Assembly (NCBI GenBank): GCA_013812065.1
Contig: JACCUC010000299.1
Coordinates: 1 to 7,675 of the forward strand
DNA: 7,675 nucleotides
Direction of reading: 5' to 3'
DNA from: Thermoleophilaceae bacterium
Lineage (GTDB): Bacteria; Actinomycetota; Thermoleophilia; Solirubrobacterales; Thermoleophilaceae
The notes beneath the pieces are model-generated. The model did no database searches, was not told the DNA's origin, and saw only the letters and a list, made by a program, of their open reading frames with translations. The position numbers and the translations under genes are program-made. Shown here one piece after another: positions 1-7,000 of the stretch; positions within the stretch are counted from its first letter, which is position 1; the number at the start of each line of letters is the position of its first letter.

Positions 1-553
1 CCTCGCGCCCGCGCCAGTCGTCGAGGGCGACGAGGCCGGCGACCCCGATCGCTACGTCGGTCTGGCCGAGGCGCCACGCCCGGCCGAAAGAGTCCGTGAC
101 GAGGATCGCCGGCGCCACCCCGCGCGCGGCGGCGACTCCGGCACGCAGCCGCCGGGCCGAGTCATCAGGGTCGAGGGGGAGGAGGACGAGCTCGTCCGCC
201 GCCGCGGTGTTGGAGGCGTCGACGCCCGCGTTCGCGCACACGAGCCCGTGCCGGGTGCGGCAGATGAGCACGCCGCGCTCGGCCCGCACGAGCTCGGCGC
301 ACTCCGACAGCACGACCTCGACGATCCGCGGGTCCTTTCCGTGCTCGGCGGCGAGCGCTCGGGCGCGCGTTCCCGGTTCCACCTCGGCTAGCCGGACCGT
401 GCGGCCCTCCGCCTTGGACACCACCTTGTGGGCGACGGCGATCACGTCACCGTCGGCGAGGTCGGGCGGCGCGGCCCGGGCGATCGATGCCGCCAAGTCG
501 TCGCCCGCGCCGATCTCGGACAGGCGCCCGAGCGAGAGGAAGCTGAGGGCCAA
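1..553 (-). CDS. cofE: Coenzyme F420:L-glutamate ligase (CofE/FbiB N-terminal type), 3' end cut off by window edge
   Basis: CofE enzymes use GTP and a divalent metal to add L-glutamate to F420-0 and then extend the gamma-glutamyl tail in the cytoplasm. I translated 184 residues before the left edge. Visible family motifs are HKVVSKAEGR (42-51), ANAGVDASN (about 107-115) and TDSFGRAWRLGQTDVAIG (153-170). D112 and D154 in these motifs are the likely metal-binding aspartates (inference from family alignment memory). The family is usually about 245-260 residues, so 60-75 are missing. If the gene were an FbiB-type fusion, a nitroreductase domain of about 200 more residues would follow; the window cannot tell. 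The start is taken as TTG at 553-551. An in-frame TAG (the cofC stop) lies 6 bp upstream, and no ATG or GTG gives a full-length N-terminus. Last gene seen in the operon; translation probably depends on coupling to cofC. Confidence 0.93.
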   Translation of the reverse strand, partial: MALSFLSLGRLSEIGAGDDLAASIARAAPPDLADGDVIAVAHKVVSKAEGRTVRLAEVEPGTRARALAAEHGKDPRIVEVVLSECAELVRAERGVLICRTRHGLVCANAGVDASNTAAADELVLLPLDPDDSARRLRAGVAAARGVAPAILVTDSFGRAWRLGQTDVAIGVAGLVALDDWRGRE

Positions 554-559
554 GGAGGG

Positions 560-1249
560 CTAGGCCTCGGCTGCCGACCGCGGGTCGCGCGCAGGCTCGA
601 TGCGGGCCAGTGCGGCGCGGGTACGCGGCGCCGTGGTCGGTTCGGTCGCGCTCAGCCGCGCGGCGAGTGCGGCAAGGTCCTCTGGCGTGTCCACGTCGTG
701 CTCGAGCGCCGCTATCCGCTCGACGGCGTGGACCACCCCGGCCGTATGCGCCGAGGCGACGTGGCGGGCGAGGCTGTCGGGCCCGAAGCTCGGGGCGAGT
801 GCATCGGGGGGACGGAGGAGCAGCGCATTGGTCCCGGTGCCGTGGCGGTCGGAGACGATGGCCGCCCCGAGGCCCTCGGCAGCGGCGCGCCTGCAGAGTC
901 CGTCGAGGTCGGCCGGCATGAGCAGGGGGGTGTCGCCGGGGAGGAGCACCACGCGGTCGTAGCCTGCCGCGACGGCCCGGGCGATCCCGATCGCGGCGGC
1001 GGGGGACTGTCCGGCCTCGTGGGCGTCGTGGAGGATCTCGCCACCGGTGCTGCGAGCCACCGCGGCGGCGCGCGCCTCGGCGGTGACCACCGCGACGCCG
1101 TCGATCTCGCTTGCCCGGGAGACGGCGGCGAGCACGTCGCCGAGCATGGCCTCGGCCAGCGCCGCGCGGGCGGCGGGGCCGAGCCGCGCGCGCAGGCGTC
1201 CCTTGGCGGCGTCGAAGCTCTTGACGGGGAGGACGGCGAGCGTTCGCAT
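560..1249 (-). CDS. cofC: 2-phospho-L-lactate (or phosphoenolpyruvate) guanylyltransferase, F420 biosynthesis
   Basis: CofC/FbiD condenses GTP with 2-phospho-L-lactate, or with phosphoenolpyruvate in mycobacteria, to make the activated donor that CofD uses. The 229-residue protein has the family's usual length and a MobA-like nucleotidyltransferase fold. It shows the N-terminal LAVLPVKSFDAAKGRL (4-19), LLPGDTPLL (102-110) with the likely metal-binding D106, DRHGTGTNALLL (134-145), SFGPDSLARHV (154-164) and DVDTPEDL (185-192). About 30 Ala/Arg/Pro-rich residues follow the core. ATG at 1249 is chosen because the conserved N-terminus begins there; an ATG at 1318 would add 23 unconserved residues and overlap cofD. 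No clear Shine-Dalgarno precedes it. It lies 28 bp after cofD and 6 bp before cofE. Whether its substrate is phospholactate or PEP cannot be read from sequence; PEP would be the guess in an actinobacterium. Confidence 0.94.
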   Translation of the reverse strand: MRTLAVLPVKSFDAAKGRLRARLGPAARAALAEAMLGDVLAAVSRASEIDGVAVVTAEARAAAVARSTGGEILHDAHEAGQSPAAAIGIARAVAAGYDRVVLLPGDTPLLMPADLDGLCRRAAAEGLGAAIVSDRHGTGTNALLLRPPDALAPSFGPDSLARHVASAHTAGVVHAVERIAALEHDVDTPEDLAALAARLSATEPTTAPRTRAALARIEPARDPRSAAEA

Positions 1250-1277
1250 CGGGAGGGTCGCGGCGGGTGCGCCGAAT

Positions 1278-2192
1278 CTAACCGCCGGAGAGGCTGCGGG
1301 CGAACTCGAGCGTCGCACCGGCCACCCTCCCGCGCGCCTCGGGTGTGTCCATCAGCGTGTCGATCTCGAGCGCCGCGACACCGCTCACCGGCTCGTCGGC
1401 CACCACCCCGTCGATCACGCCCGCATAGGCCTCGGCCACCCCCTGTGCAGTCGCCGCGATGCCGGCCTGCGCGCAGAAGGCCTCGGTCGGTCCCTTCACG
1501 GCCCGCCCGCCGACGAACGGGCTGACGGCCACGGTCGGAGCGGCGGCGTTCGCGATCGCGTGGCGCATTCCGGGCACGTTCAGAATAGGCCCGATCGAGA
1601 TCACCGGGTTCGACGGTCCGATCACGATCGCCTCGGCGCGCGCGATCGCCTCTAGCACCTCGGTGGACGGGGCGGCCCGCGCGATTCCGCGCAGCTCGAC
1701 CTCCTCGACCGGCGGCCCCGCGCCCGCGCCCGCGACGATCATGAACTCCTGAAACGGCCACGTGCGGCCGCCCGCGCGCACGTGCGTGCGCACCGGCTCG
1801 TCGCTCATCGGCAGCACGCGCGCTCGCGTCCCGAGCGCTTCGAGCACCGCCGCATGGGCCTCGGTGAGCCGCCGCCCCGCCCGCAGGAGCTCGGTCCGCA
1901 CGAGGCACAGGGCGAGGTCGCGATCGCCGAGCCGAAACCACGTTTCATGGCCGGCGTCGGCGAGCGCGGTCATGACCTCCCAGGTGTCGCCGCGCACCCC
2001 GTAGCCGCGCTCGTCGATCAGGTCGGCGAGCCAGAGTGCGACCAGGTCGGGATCGGGAGAGACGTGAACGCCGTAGACCTCGATGTCGTCGGCGGTGTTG
2101 GCGACCACGCACAGCTCCTCGGGACCGACCACGTCGAGCATCCCGCGCGCGAGCTTGGCCCCGCCGGTGCCGCCGGCGAGGATCGCTACCAC
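1278..2192 (-). CDS. cofD: 2-phospho-L-lactate transferase (CofD/FbiA), F420 biosynthesis
   Basis: CofD/FbiA transfers the phospholactyl or phosphoenolpyruvyl group from the CofC product onto Fo, giving F420-0 or dehydro-F420-0 and GMP. The 304-residue protein opens with the Rossmann-like AILAGGTGGAKLARG (3-17). It continues with ANTADDIEVYG (31-41), WFRLGDRDLA (85-94), IGPSNPVISIGP (191-202) and SPFVGGRAVKGPTE (224-237), all hallmarks of this family. Length is close to the usual 305-330. The start is GTG at 2192, directly before the conserved strand. Starting at the in-frame ATG at 2384 would add 64 Arg-rich residues that are only the antisense-frame shadow of npdG. The GTG overlaps the end of npdG by 7 bp, so translational coupling is likely. 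If npdG and cofD are co-translated, reductase and cofactor supply would be set together. Confidence 0.97.
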   Translation of the reverse strand: MVAILAGGTGGAKLARGMLDVVGPEELCVVANTADDIEVYGVHVSPDPDLVALWLADLIDERGYGVRGDTWEVMTALADAGHETWFRLGDRDLALCLVRTELLRAGRRLTEAHAAVLEALGTRARVLPMSDEPVRTHVRAGGRTWPFQEFMIVAGAGAGPPVEEVELRGIARAAPSTEVLEAIARAEAIVIGPSNPVISIGPILNVPGMRHAIANAAAPTVAVSPFVGGRAVKGPTEAFCAQAGIAATAQGVAEAYAGVIDGVVADEPVSGVAALEIDTLMDTPEARGRVAGATLEFARSLSGG

Positions 2193-2866
2193 CGCGGCTC
2201 TTCGAGGCCGGTGAGCCGGATTCCCGCCGTGACCTTGTTGCGCGCGTTGATCGAGATCAGGAGCGGGGTCAGGCCCTCGACCAGGCGGGCGGTCTCGAGC
2301 GCGCCGGCGTTCACCGCGCGCAGGCCGGGGATGCGGTCGATCAGCTCGGCCACCGTGCGCTTGGAGTCGCGGACGTCGCCGCACACGAGCACGTCCTCGT
2401 CGAGCCTGTGATCGAGGTCCGAGAGCACGTGCCCGGCAACGGTGTGCAGGGCGCTCACCACCGTGACCCCTTCGGGCACCATCTCCCGGGCCTGCTCGGC
2501 CGCCGAGCCCTGGGGCACGCCCAGGAGCCGGGTCGCCTTGCCGGAGATCGCGGCGGCCATCGGCACGGTCGCGTCGACGAGGATCTGTCCCGGCCGCAGT
2601 GCCTCGCGCAGGTTCGTCAGGTTCTCGGACTGGGCGCGGAAGGGGACGGTCAGGAAGACGACGTCGCCGCGGGTCGCGGCCTCCGCGTTCTCGAGCCCCT
2701 CGATCTGGCCGTCAGGGACGCGCTCGCGCGCCTTGCCGGCCGCCTCCTCGGCCCGGTCGGCTCTCCGCGAGCCGATGATCACAGGTACGCCTACCCGCGC
2801 GAGCCGCACCGCGAGTCCGAAGCCCAACGTGCCGGTGCCGCCGACGATGGGGACGGGGGAGGGCAT
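2186..2866 (-). CDS. npdG: F420-dependent NADP reductase (F420H2:NADP+ oxidoreductase)
   Basis: NpdG/Fno moves hydride between reduced F420 and NADP in the cytoplasm, linking the F420 pool to NADPH. The 226-residue protein fits the family length. It starts with a Rossmann nucleotide-binding segment, PIVGGTGTLGFGLAVRLA (6-23), with GSRR at 32-35, which typically contacts the 2'-phosphate of NADP. Further family features are VVFLTVPF (69-76), the LVDATVPM stretch (96-103), HTVAGHVLSD (141-150), VCGDVRDSK (161-169) and the C-terminal NAGALETARLVEGLTPLLI (186-204). ATG at 2866 leaves only five residues before the first strand, which is normal; no strong ribosome site is visible. It sits 32 bp after the enoyl-CoA hydratase and overlaps cofD by 7 bp. 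A general NADP-binding F420 reductase of another subtype is the only real alternative. Confidence 0.95.
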   Translation of the reverse strand: MPSPVPIVGGTGTLGFGLAVRLARVGVPVIIGSRRADRAEEAAGKARERVPDGQIEGLENAEAATRGDVVFLTVPFRAQSENLTNLREALRPGQILVDATVPMAAAISGKATRLLGVPQGSAAEQAREMVPEGVTVVSALHTVAGHVLSDLDHRLDEDVLVCGDVRDSKRTVAELIDRIPGLRAVNAGALETARLVEGLTPLLISINARNKVTAGIRLTGLEEPRW

Positions 2867-2898
2867 GGCGCGGCGAGCCTAGCGGGGGCGTGTGCGCT

Positions 2899-3678
2899 CT
2901 ACCGCCCCGCGAACTCCGGTGTCCGCCTGTCGAGGAACGCCTTCGCGCCCTCGGCGAAGTCCTCCGACGAGGCGAGCACCTGCTGGGCGGTCAGCTCCTG
3001 CTCGAGCGTGGCCGCGAGCGCAGGCTTGGCCGCGGCGTCGAGCACGCGCTTCGAGAGGCCGACGGCGAGCGGGGCGCAGGCGAGCAGCTCCTGGCAGAGG
3101 GCGTCGGTGGTCGCATCGAGGTCCTCAGGCGGAGCGATCCGGTTGGCCAGGCCGATGCGGTGGGCCTCGCGGCCGTCGATCACCTTGCCGGTCATGACGA
3201 GCTCCTTGGCGACGCCGAGCCCGACGACCGCGGGCAGGCGCGAGCAACCGCCGACGTCGGGGAGGAGGCCGATTCGGGTCTCGACGAGGCCGGTGACCGC
3301 GTCCTCGGCGATCGTCCGCAGATCGCAGGCGAGCGCGAGCTCGAGCGCCCCGCCGAGGCAGCCGCCGTGGACCTGGGCGATCGTCGGCTTCGGCATCTCC
3401 TCGAGCGCGTTCCAGGCACGCAGGCACGCGGTGCGGAAGGGGCGCAGGGCCTCCGGTCGCTCGGACAGGGCCTGGAGTGCGCTCAGGTCCATGCCGGCCG
3501 AGAACACGGGGCCCTGCCCGCGCACCACCACGATTCGCACGGTCTCGTCGTGCGCAGCGGCGTCGAATGCCTCGCCGAGCTCGCGCGCGAGCTCGCGGTT
3601 GATCGCGTTGCGCTTCTCCGGGCGCGCGAGCACCACGTGGCGGATCCGCCCGCGATCCTCGATCTCGACGATGGTCAT
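2899..3678 (-). CDS. Enoyl-CoA hydratase/isomerase family protein (crotonase fold)
   Basis: Crotonase-family enzyme of 259 residues, the standard length; probably hydrates 2-enoyl-CoA thioesters in fatty-acid or related acyl-CoA breakdown. Visible are RPEKRNAIN (19-27), the oxyanion-hole segments SAGMDLSAL (60-68) and VHGGCLGGALELALACD (103-119), then VETRIGLLPDVGG (132-144) and KELVMTG (158-164). E133 and E159 align with the two catalytic glutamates of rat mitochondrial hydratase (E144, E164), which favours true hydratase activity over a diverged isomerase; exact substrate is unknown. ATG at 3678 is chosen because homologues begin there and a GGAG ribosome site sits 6 bases upstream; a longer open frame upstream (to 4164) runs antisense through the next genes and is a shadow. 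It is the first gene of the minus-strand operon, 32 bp before npdG. A metabolic link to F420 is not evident from sequence. Confidence 0.95.
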   Translation of the reverse strand: MTIVEIEDRGRIRHVVLARPEKRNAINRELARELGEAFDAAAHDETVRIVVVRGQGPVFSAGMDLSALQALSERPEALRPFRTACLRAWNALEEMPKPTIAQVHGGCLGGALELALACDLRTIAEDAVTGLVETRIGLLPDVGGCSRLPAVVGLGVAKELVMTGKVIDGREAHRIGLANRIAPPEDLDATTDALCQELLACAPLAVGLSKRVLDAAAKPALAATLEQELTAQQVLASSEDFAEGAKAFLDRRTPEFAGR

Positions 3679-3798
3679 GTCATTCTCCAGGGTCAGGAGC
3701 GCGACCAACGGGAGGCTAACGGAGAGTGGGGGCGAGAAAATGCCGTCGGCTGCTTCTACGTCCGAGGCCACACCTAGCCTCTCACCCGGATTCAACCG
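3679..3798. promoter_or_regulatory. Divergent intergenic region between the F420/hydratase operon and the restriction-modification genes
   Basis: This 120-bp stretch lies between two oppositely transcribed units, so by position it should carry promoters for both directions. It has a few AT-richer patches (for example GAGAAAATG at 3734-3742 and GATTCAA at 3789-3795), but I could not find a convincing -35/-10 pair, operator or inverted repeat in it. It also holds a short possible leader frame (3740-3802). The call rests on gene arrangement, not on a recognised motif. Confidence 0.4.
3685..3688 (-). promoter_or_regulatory. Ribosome binding site of the enoyl-CoA hydratase gene
   Basis: On the minus strand GGAG is followed by six bases (AATGAC) and then the ATG at 3678. 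It is the clearest Shine-Dalgarno in the operon and decides the start codon; the downstream genes lack comparable sites and rely on close packing. Confidence 0.7.
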
Positions 3799-4086
3799 AT
3801 GACAGCCCAAATCACCATCAAGGCCCGCGACCTGGACACGGATACCAAGAGGGTCGCGACCATCGAGGTCGCACCCGCTTGGGAGCCGGAGGAGCAACGC
3901 CTGCAGCTCGCGCGGCTGGTCGAGGAGCATCACCCCGGCGCGCGCCTGCGCTCGTTCGCCGACGGGGCTGCGACCTTTCTGGATCGCGAGCACCTGATCG
4001 TGGCCTCCTACTCGACGCTGCCACCGCGGCCACGAGCAGCGAAGGTGCTCGAAACCAGTGCCCAGGAGCCGCTCTTCGCCCGGTGA
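3799..4086 (+). CDS. Hypothetical 95-residue protein upstream of the Type IIG-like enzyme
   Basis: I do not recognise the family. The 95-residue product has no signal peptide or membrane segment. Its pattern suggests a small alpha/beta domain: a first strand (about 3-9), a second near 18-24 (RVATIEV), a charged helix around 29-44 (EPEEQRLQLARLVEEHH), then two hydrophobic strands near 48-60 and 64-74 (LIVASYSTL). A Pro/Arg-rich tail follows. ATG at 3799 is the only usable start, since an in-frame TAG lies at 3775-3777. The ribosome site is weak, but the ATG overlaps the TGA of a short upstream frame. Its end overlaps or touches the start of the large restriction-modification gene, so the two are probably co-translated. 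Codon usage resembles genuine genes of the window. It could be an accessory or regulatory partner of that enzyme; this is inference from position only. Confidence 0.65.
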   Translation: MTAQITIKARDLDTDTKRVATIEVAPAWEPEEQRLQLARLVEEHHPGARLRSFADGAATFLDREHLIVASYSTLPPRPRAAKVLETSAQEPLFAR

Positions 4087-7000
4087 GCCCACTCGCCGAC
4101 GGCTCGAAGGGCGAGCGCTGAGCGCCTCCGACCGACAGCTCGAGCTCGCCGGAGCCTTCGCCAATCGCGGGCTCTTCTCGGAGCACTTCCTCCTCGAGCG
4201 GTTGCCCGAGTGGCCGGAGTTCGCGCGATCGGCCGACGGCGTTCTCTACGATCAGCTCCAGTCTCTGTGGAGGGGCGAGCAAGAGGGACTGGTCGGCGCT
4301 AACGAGGCTCAAACCGAGGAGCGCTGGGTGCGACCGGTGCTCTCTGCACTCGGCTTCGCCTACACGGTGCAAGCGCCGCTCCGCGTGGGGCGCGCGTGGC
4401 GCCAACCCGACTACGGACTCTTTCTCAGCGACGCCGACCGGCGGGCCGCTTTGCCCCTCGAAGGCACCGAGCGGTTCGCCCGCGCGGCCTGCGTCGCCGA
4501 CGCGAAGCGCTTCGACCGCCCCCTCGACCGCCGTCGCGCCGAGGGTGCGCTCTCCGAGGACCCGGTAGCCCAGATCATCACGTACATCTCGGCCACTCGC
4601 TGCCCGTGGGGAATCCTGACCAACGGACGTCACTGGCGCCTATACGCCGCCGAGCGTGACCTGCTCGGAGGCGCTCACTACGAGGTCGACCTCATCAGGC
4701 TGCTCGAGGCGGGCGACGAGCACCTCTTTCGCTGGTTCGCGCGCTTCTTCTCCGCCTCGGGCTTCAGAGCTGGTGCGGAAGGACACTCACTGCTCGAGCG
4801 GATCCTCGCGGAGAGCCGCGCGGGGGCGGTTGCGGTCGGTGCGGCCATCGAGCGACAGGTCTTCGCGGCGGTGCCGAGTGCGTCCGAGGGGCTCTTGGGT
4901 GAGGAACCTCGCACCCCGACCACGCTCTCCGAGGCCTTTGACAACGCGCTCGTCCTCCTCTATCGGCTGCTCTTCTGCCTACACGCAGAGGCCCGCGGAC
5001 TGCTGCCGGTCGAGAATCCGCACTACCTCGAGTACAGCCTGCGCCGCCAGAAGGAGCGCCTCGCCGCCGACCTCGAGCGGGGGCGGCGCTTCAGTCGCCG
5101 CTCCGACGACCTCTACAACGACCTGCGAGCGCTCTTTCGCATCGTCGACGAGGGAGACGACGCGCTCGGGGTCGCCGAGTACGACGGCGGTCTGTTCTCG
5201 GCCAGGCGCCACCCTTGGTTCGAGGGTCGCTCGGTGCCCGACGACCTGCTGGCGCCGGCGCTCGATGCCCTCTATCGAGTAGGAGGCGAGTTCGTCGACT
5301 ACGGCGACCTCTCCGCGCGGCACCTGGGGACGATCTACGAGCGGCTGCTCGACTATCGCCTCGAGGAGCGCGACGGTGCGCTCGCGCTCGCCTCGACGTC
5401 GGGAAGGCGCGAGACGGGCTCGTACTTCACGCCTGAGCGCATCGTCGACCGCATAGTCGAACGCGCGCTCGGTCCCCTGCTCGATGAGCGCTCCGATCAC
5501 GTCGCCGCGCTCGGGTTGAGGGGAGAGGACGCGCTCGAGGTGTTCCTCGGCGTGCGCGTGCTCGACCCGGCCATGGGGAGCGGTCACTTCCTGGTTGCCG
5601 CGGCGGCCTGGATCGCCACCCACATCGCCACCGATCCCTCATACGACGGCGAGCTGCCGCGGGTGGAGATCCAGCGGCGAGTGGCCGAACGCTGCCTCTA
5701 CGGCGTGGATCTGAATCCGATGGCTGTGGAGCTCGCCCAGCTTTCGTTGTGGCTGACCACGGTGCGCCGCGGCGAGCCGCTCACTTTCCTGACCAACCTG
5801 CGCGTCGGCAACGCACTTGTGGGGGTCGAGCTCGAGGAGTTGCTCGCGGGAGGCGAGAGCCTCTTCGCCGAGCAGCTCGCTCGCGACGCCGAGGCGATCC
5901 TCTCGCGGATCGAAGGCATCGCCCAGGAGGGCAGCGAGCGCCCGGAGGAGGTGCACCGCAAGGAGGAGCTCGCCCTCGCCGTCGAAAGCCTGCGCGGCCC
6001 GCTCGAGCGCCACGCCGACGAGGCCGTCCTGCCCGCGTTCCCGGACGAGGCGGCCTGTCCCTTCCACTGGGCGCTCGAGTTCCCCGAGGTCTTCCTGTCG
6101 GCCGAGGGCCGTCCGCGCGACGACGGCGGCTTCGACGCCGTGATCGGCAACCCACCCTACGTTCGGATCCAGGCCTCGGGGCGCAGGCTCGCCGACTGGT
6201 GCCGAGGCCGTTACCGGACGGCGAGCGGCAGCTTCGACACCTACGTGCCGTTCCTCGAGCGCGGGGTCGAGCTGCTCGCGCCGCGCGGCCGGCTCGGCTT
6301 CATCGTCCCCAACAAGCTGATGAAGCTCGACTACGGCCGCCGCCTGCGCGACTGGCTCGCGCGCCAGGGGCTAGTCGAGGAGATCGTCGACTTCGGTGAC
6401 GCGCAGCTCTTCGAGGGCGCGACCAACTACACCTGCATACTCGTGGTGAGCCGGCGCGGGGCGACCGAGCTCGTCTACCGGCGCGTGGATAGGGGCGAGG
6501 CGGCACTGCGCAACGCGCTGGCAAGTCTCGACGCCGTCCCCGCCGAGCGGTTTCCGCTCCGGGAGCTGGGTGGCGATCCGTGGGTGCTCGCCACCGGGGA
6601 TGAAGCTCGGCTGCTGCGCTCGCTGCGGGACGGTGCCGAGCCGCTGGGAGAGGTCACGAGCGGAATCTTCACCGGCCTCCAGACCAGTGCCGACCCGATC
6701 TACGTACTGGAGGATCGCGGCGGGCGGGGGCCGCGACGGCGTGTCTACTCGCCGGCCTCGGATCGAGAGCTCGAGCTCGAATCGAACCTGCTCCAGCCCT
6801 TGGCGAGCGGAAGCGACGTCGACCGTTACGCCTTCCACCGCCTGCGTCATCTCCTGCTCTTTCCGTACCGCCGCGACGGCGCGGCGATGCGCCTGCTCAC
6901 CACCGAGGAGCTCGAGGCGCTGCCGCTCACCGCTGCGTATCTGCGCGAGCACGAGGCGACGCTCCGCGGTCGCGAGCGCGGAAAGATGGACCATGAGCGG

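Noticed and set aside
428..1525. Long plus-strand open frame opposite cofC and the cofD end
   Set aside because: Gly/Arg-rich low-complexity translation, antisense to well-supported cof genes; a GC-driven shadow.
2882..2910. Imperfect hairpin (GCGGGGGCG / CGCCCCGC) around the hydratase stop, possible terminator
   Set aside because: The stem has a bulge, the loop contains the stop codon itself and there is no T-run on the minus strand. At this G+C content such pairings are common.
2036..3802. Long plus-strand open frame (588 codons) opposite npdG and the hydratase
   Set aside because: It is antisense to two genes with clear conserved motifs, is Arg/Ala/Ser-rich and shows no domain. Long antisense frames are expected at this G+C content. 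Only its last 20 codons (3740-3802) are considered separately as a leader.
4083..4121. Separate 12-codon gene starting at the GTGA overlap
   Set aside because: Too short to support as a gene; more likely relevant only as an alternative start or frameshift remnant of the restriction enzyme.
3818..4633. Minus-strand open frames opposite the small gene and the restriction enzyme start (also 2899-4164 extended upstream of 3678)
   Set aside because: They contradict the plus-strand conserved motifs. The hydratase is full length from 3678 with a good ribosome site, so the longer form is unnecessary.
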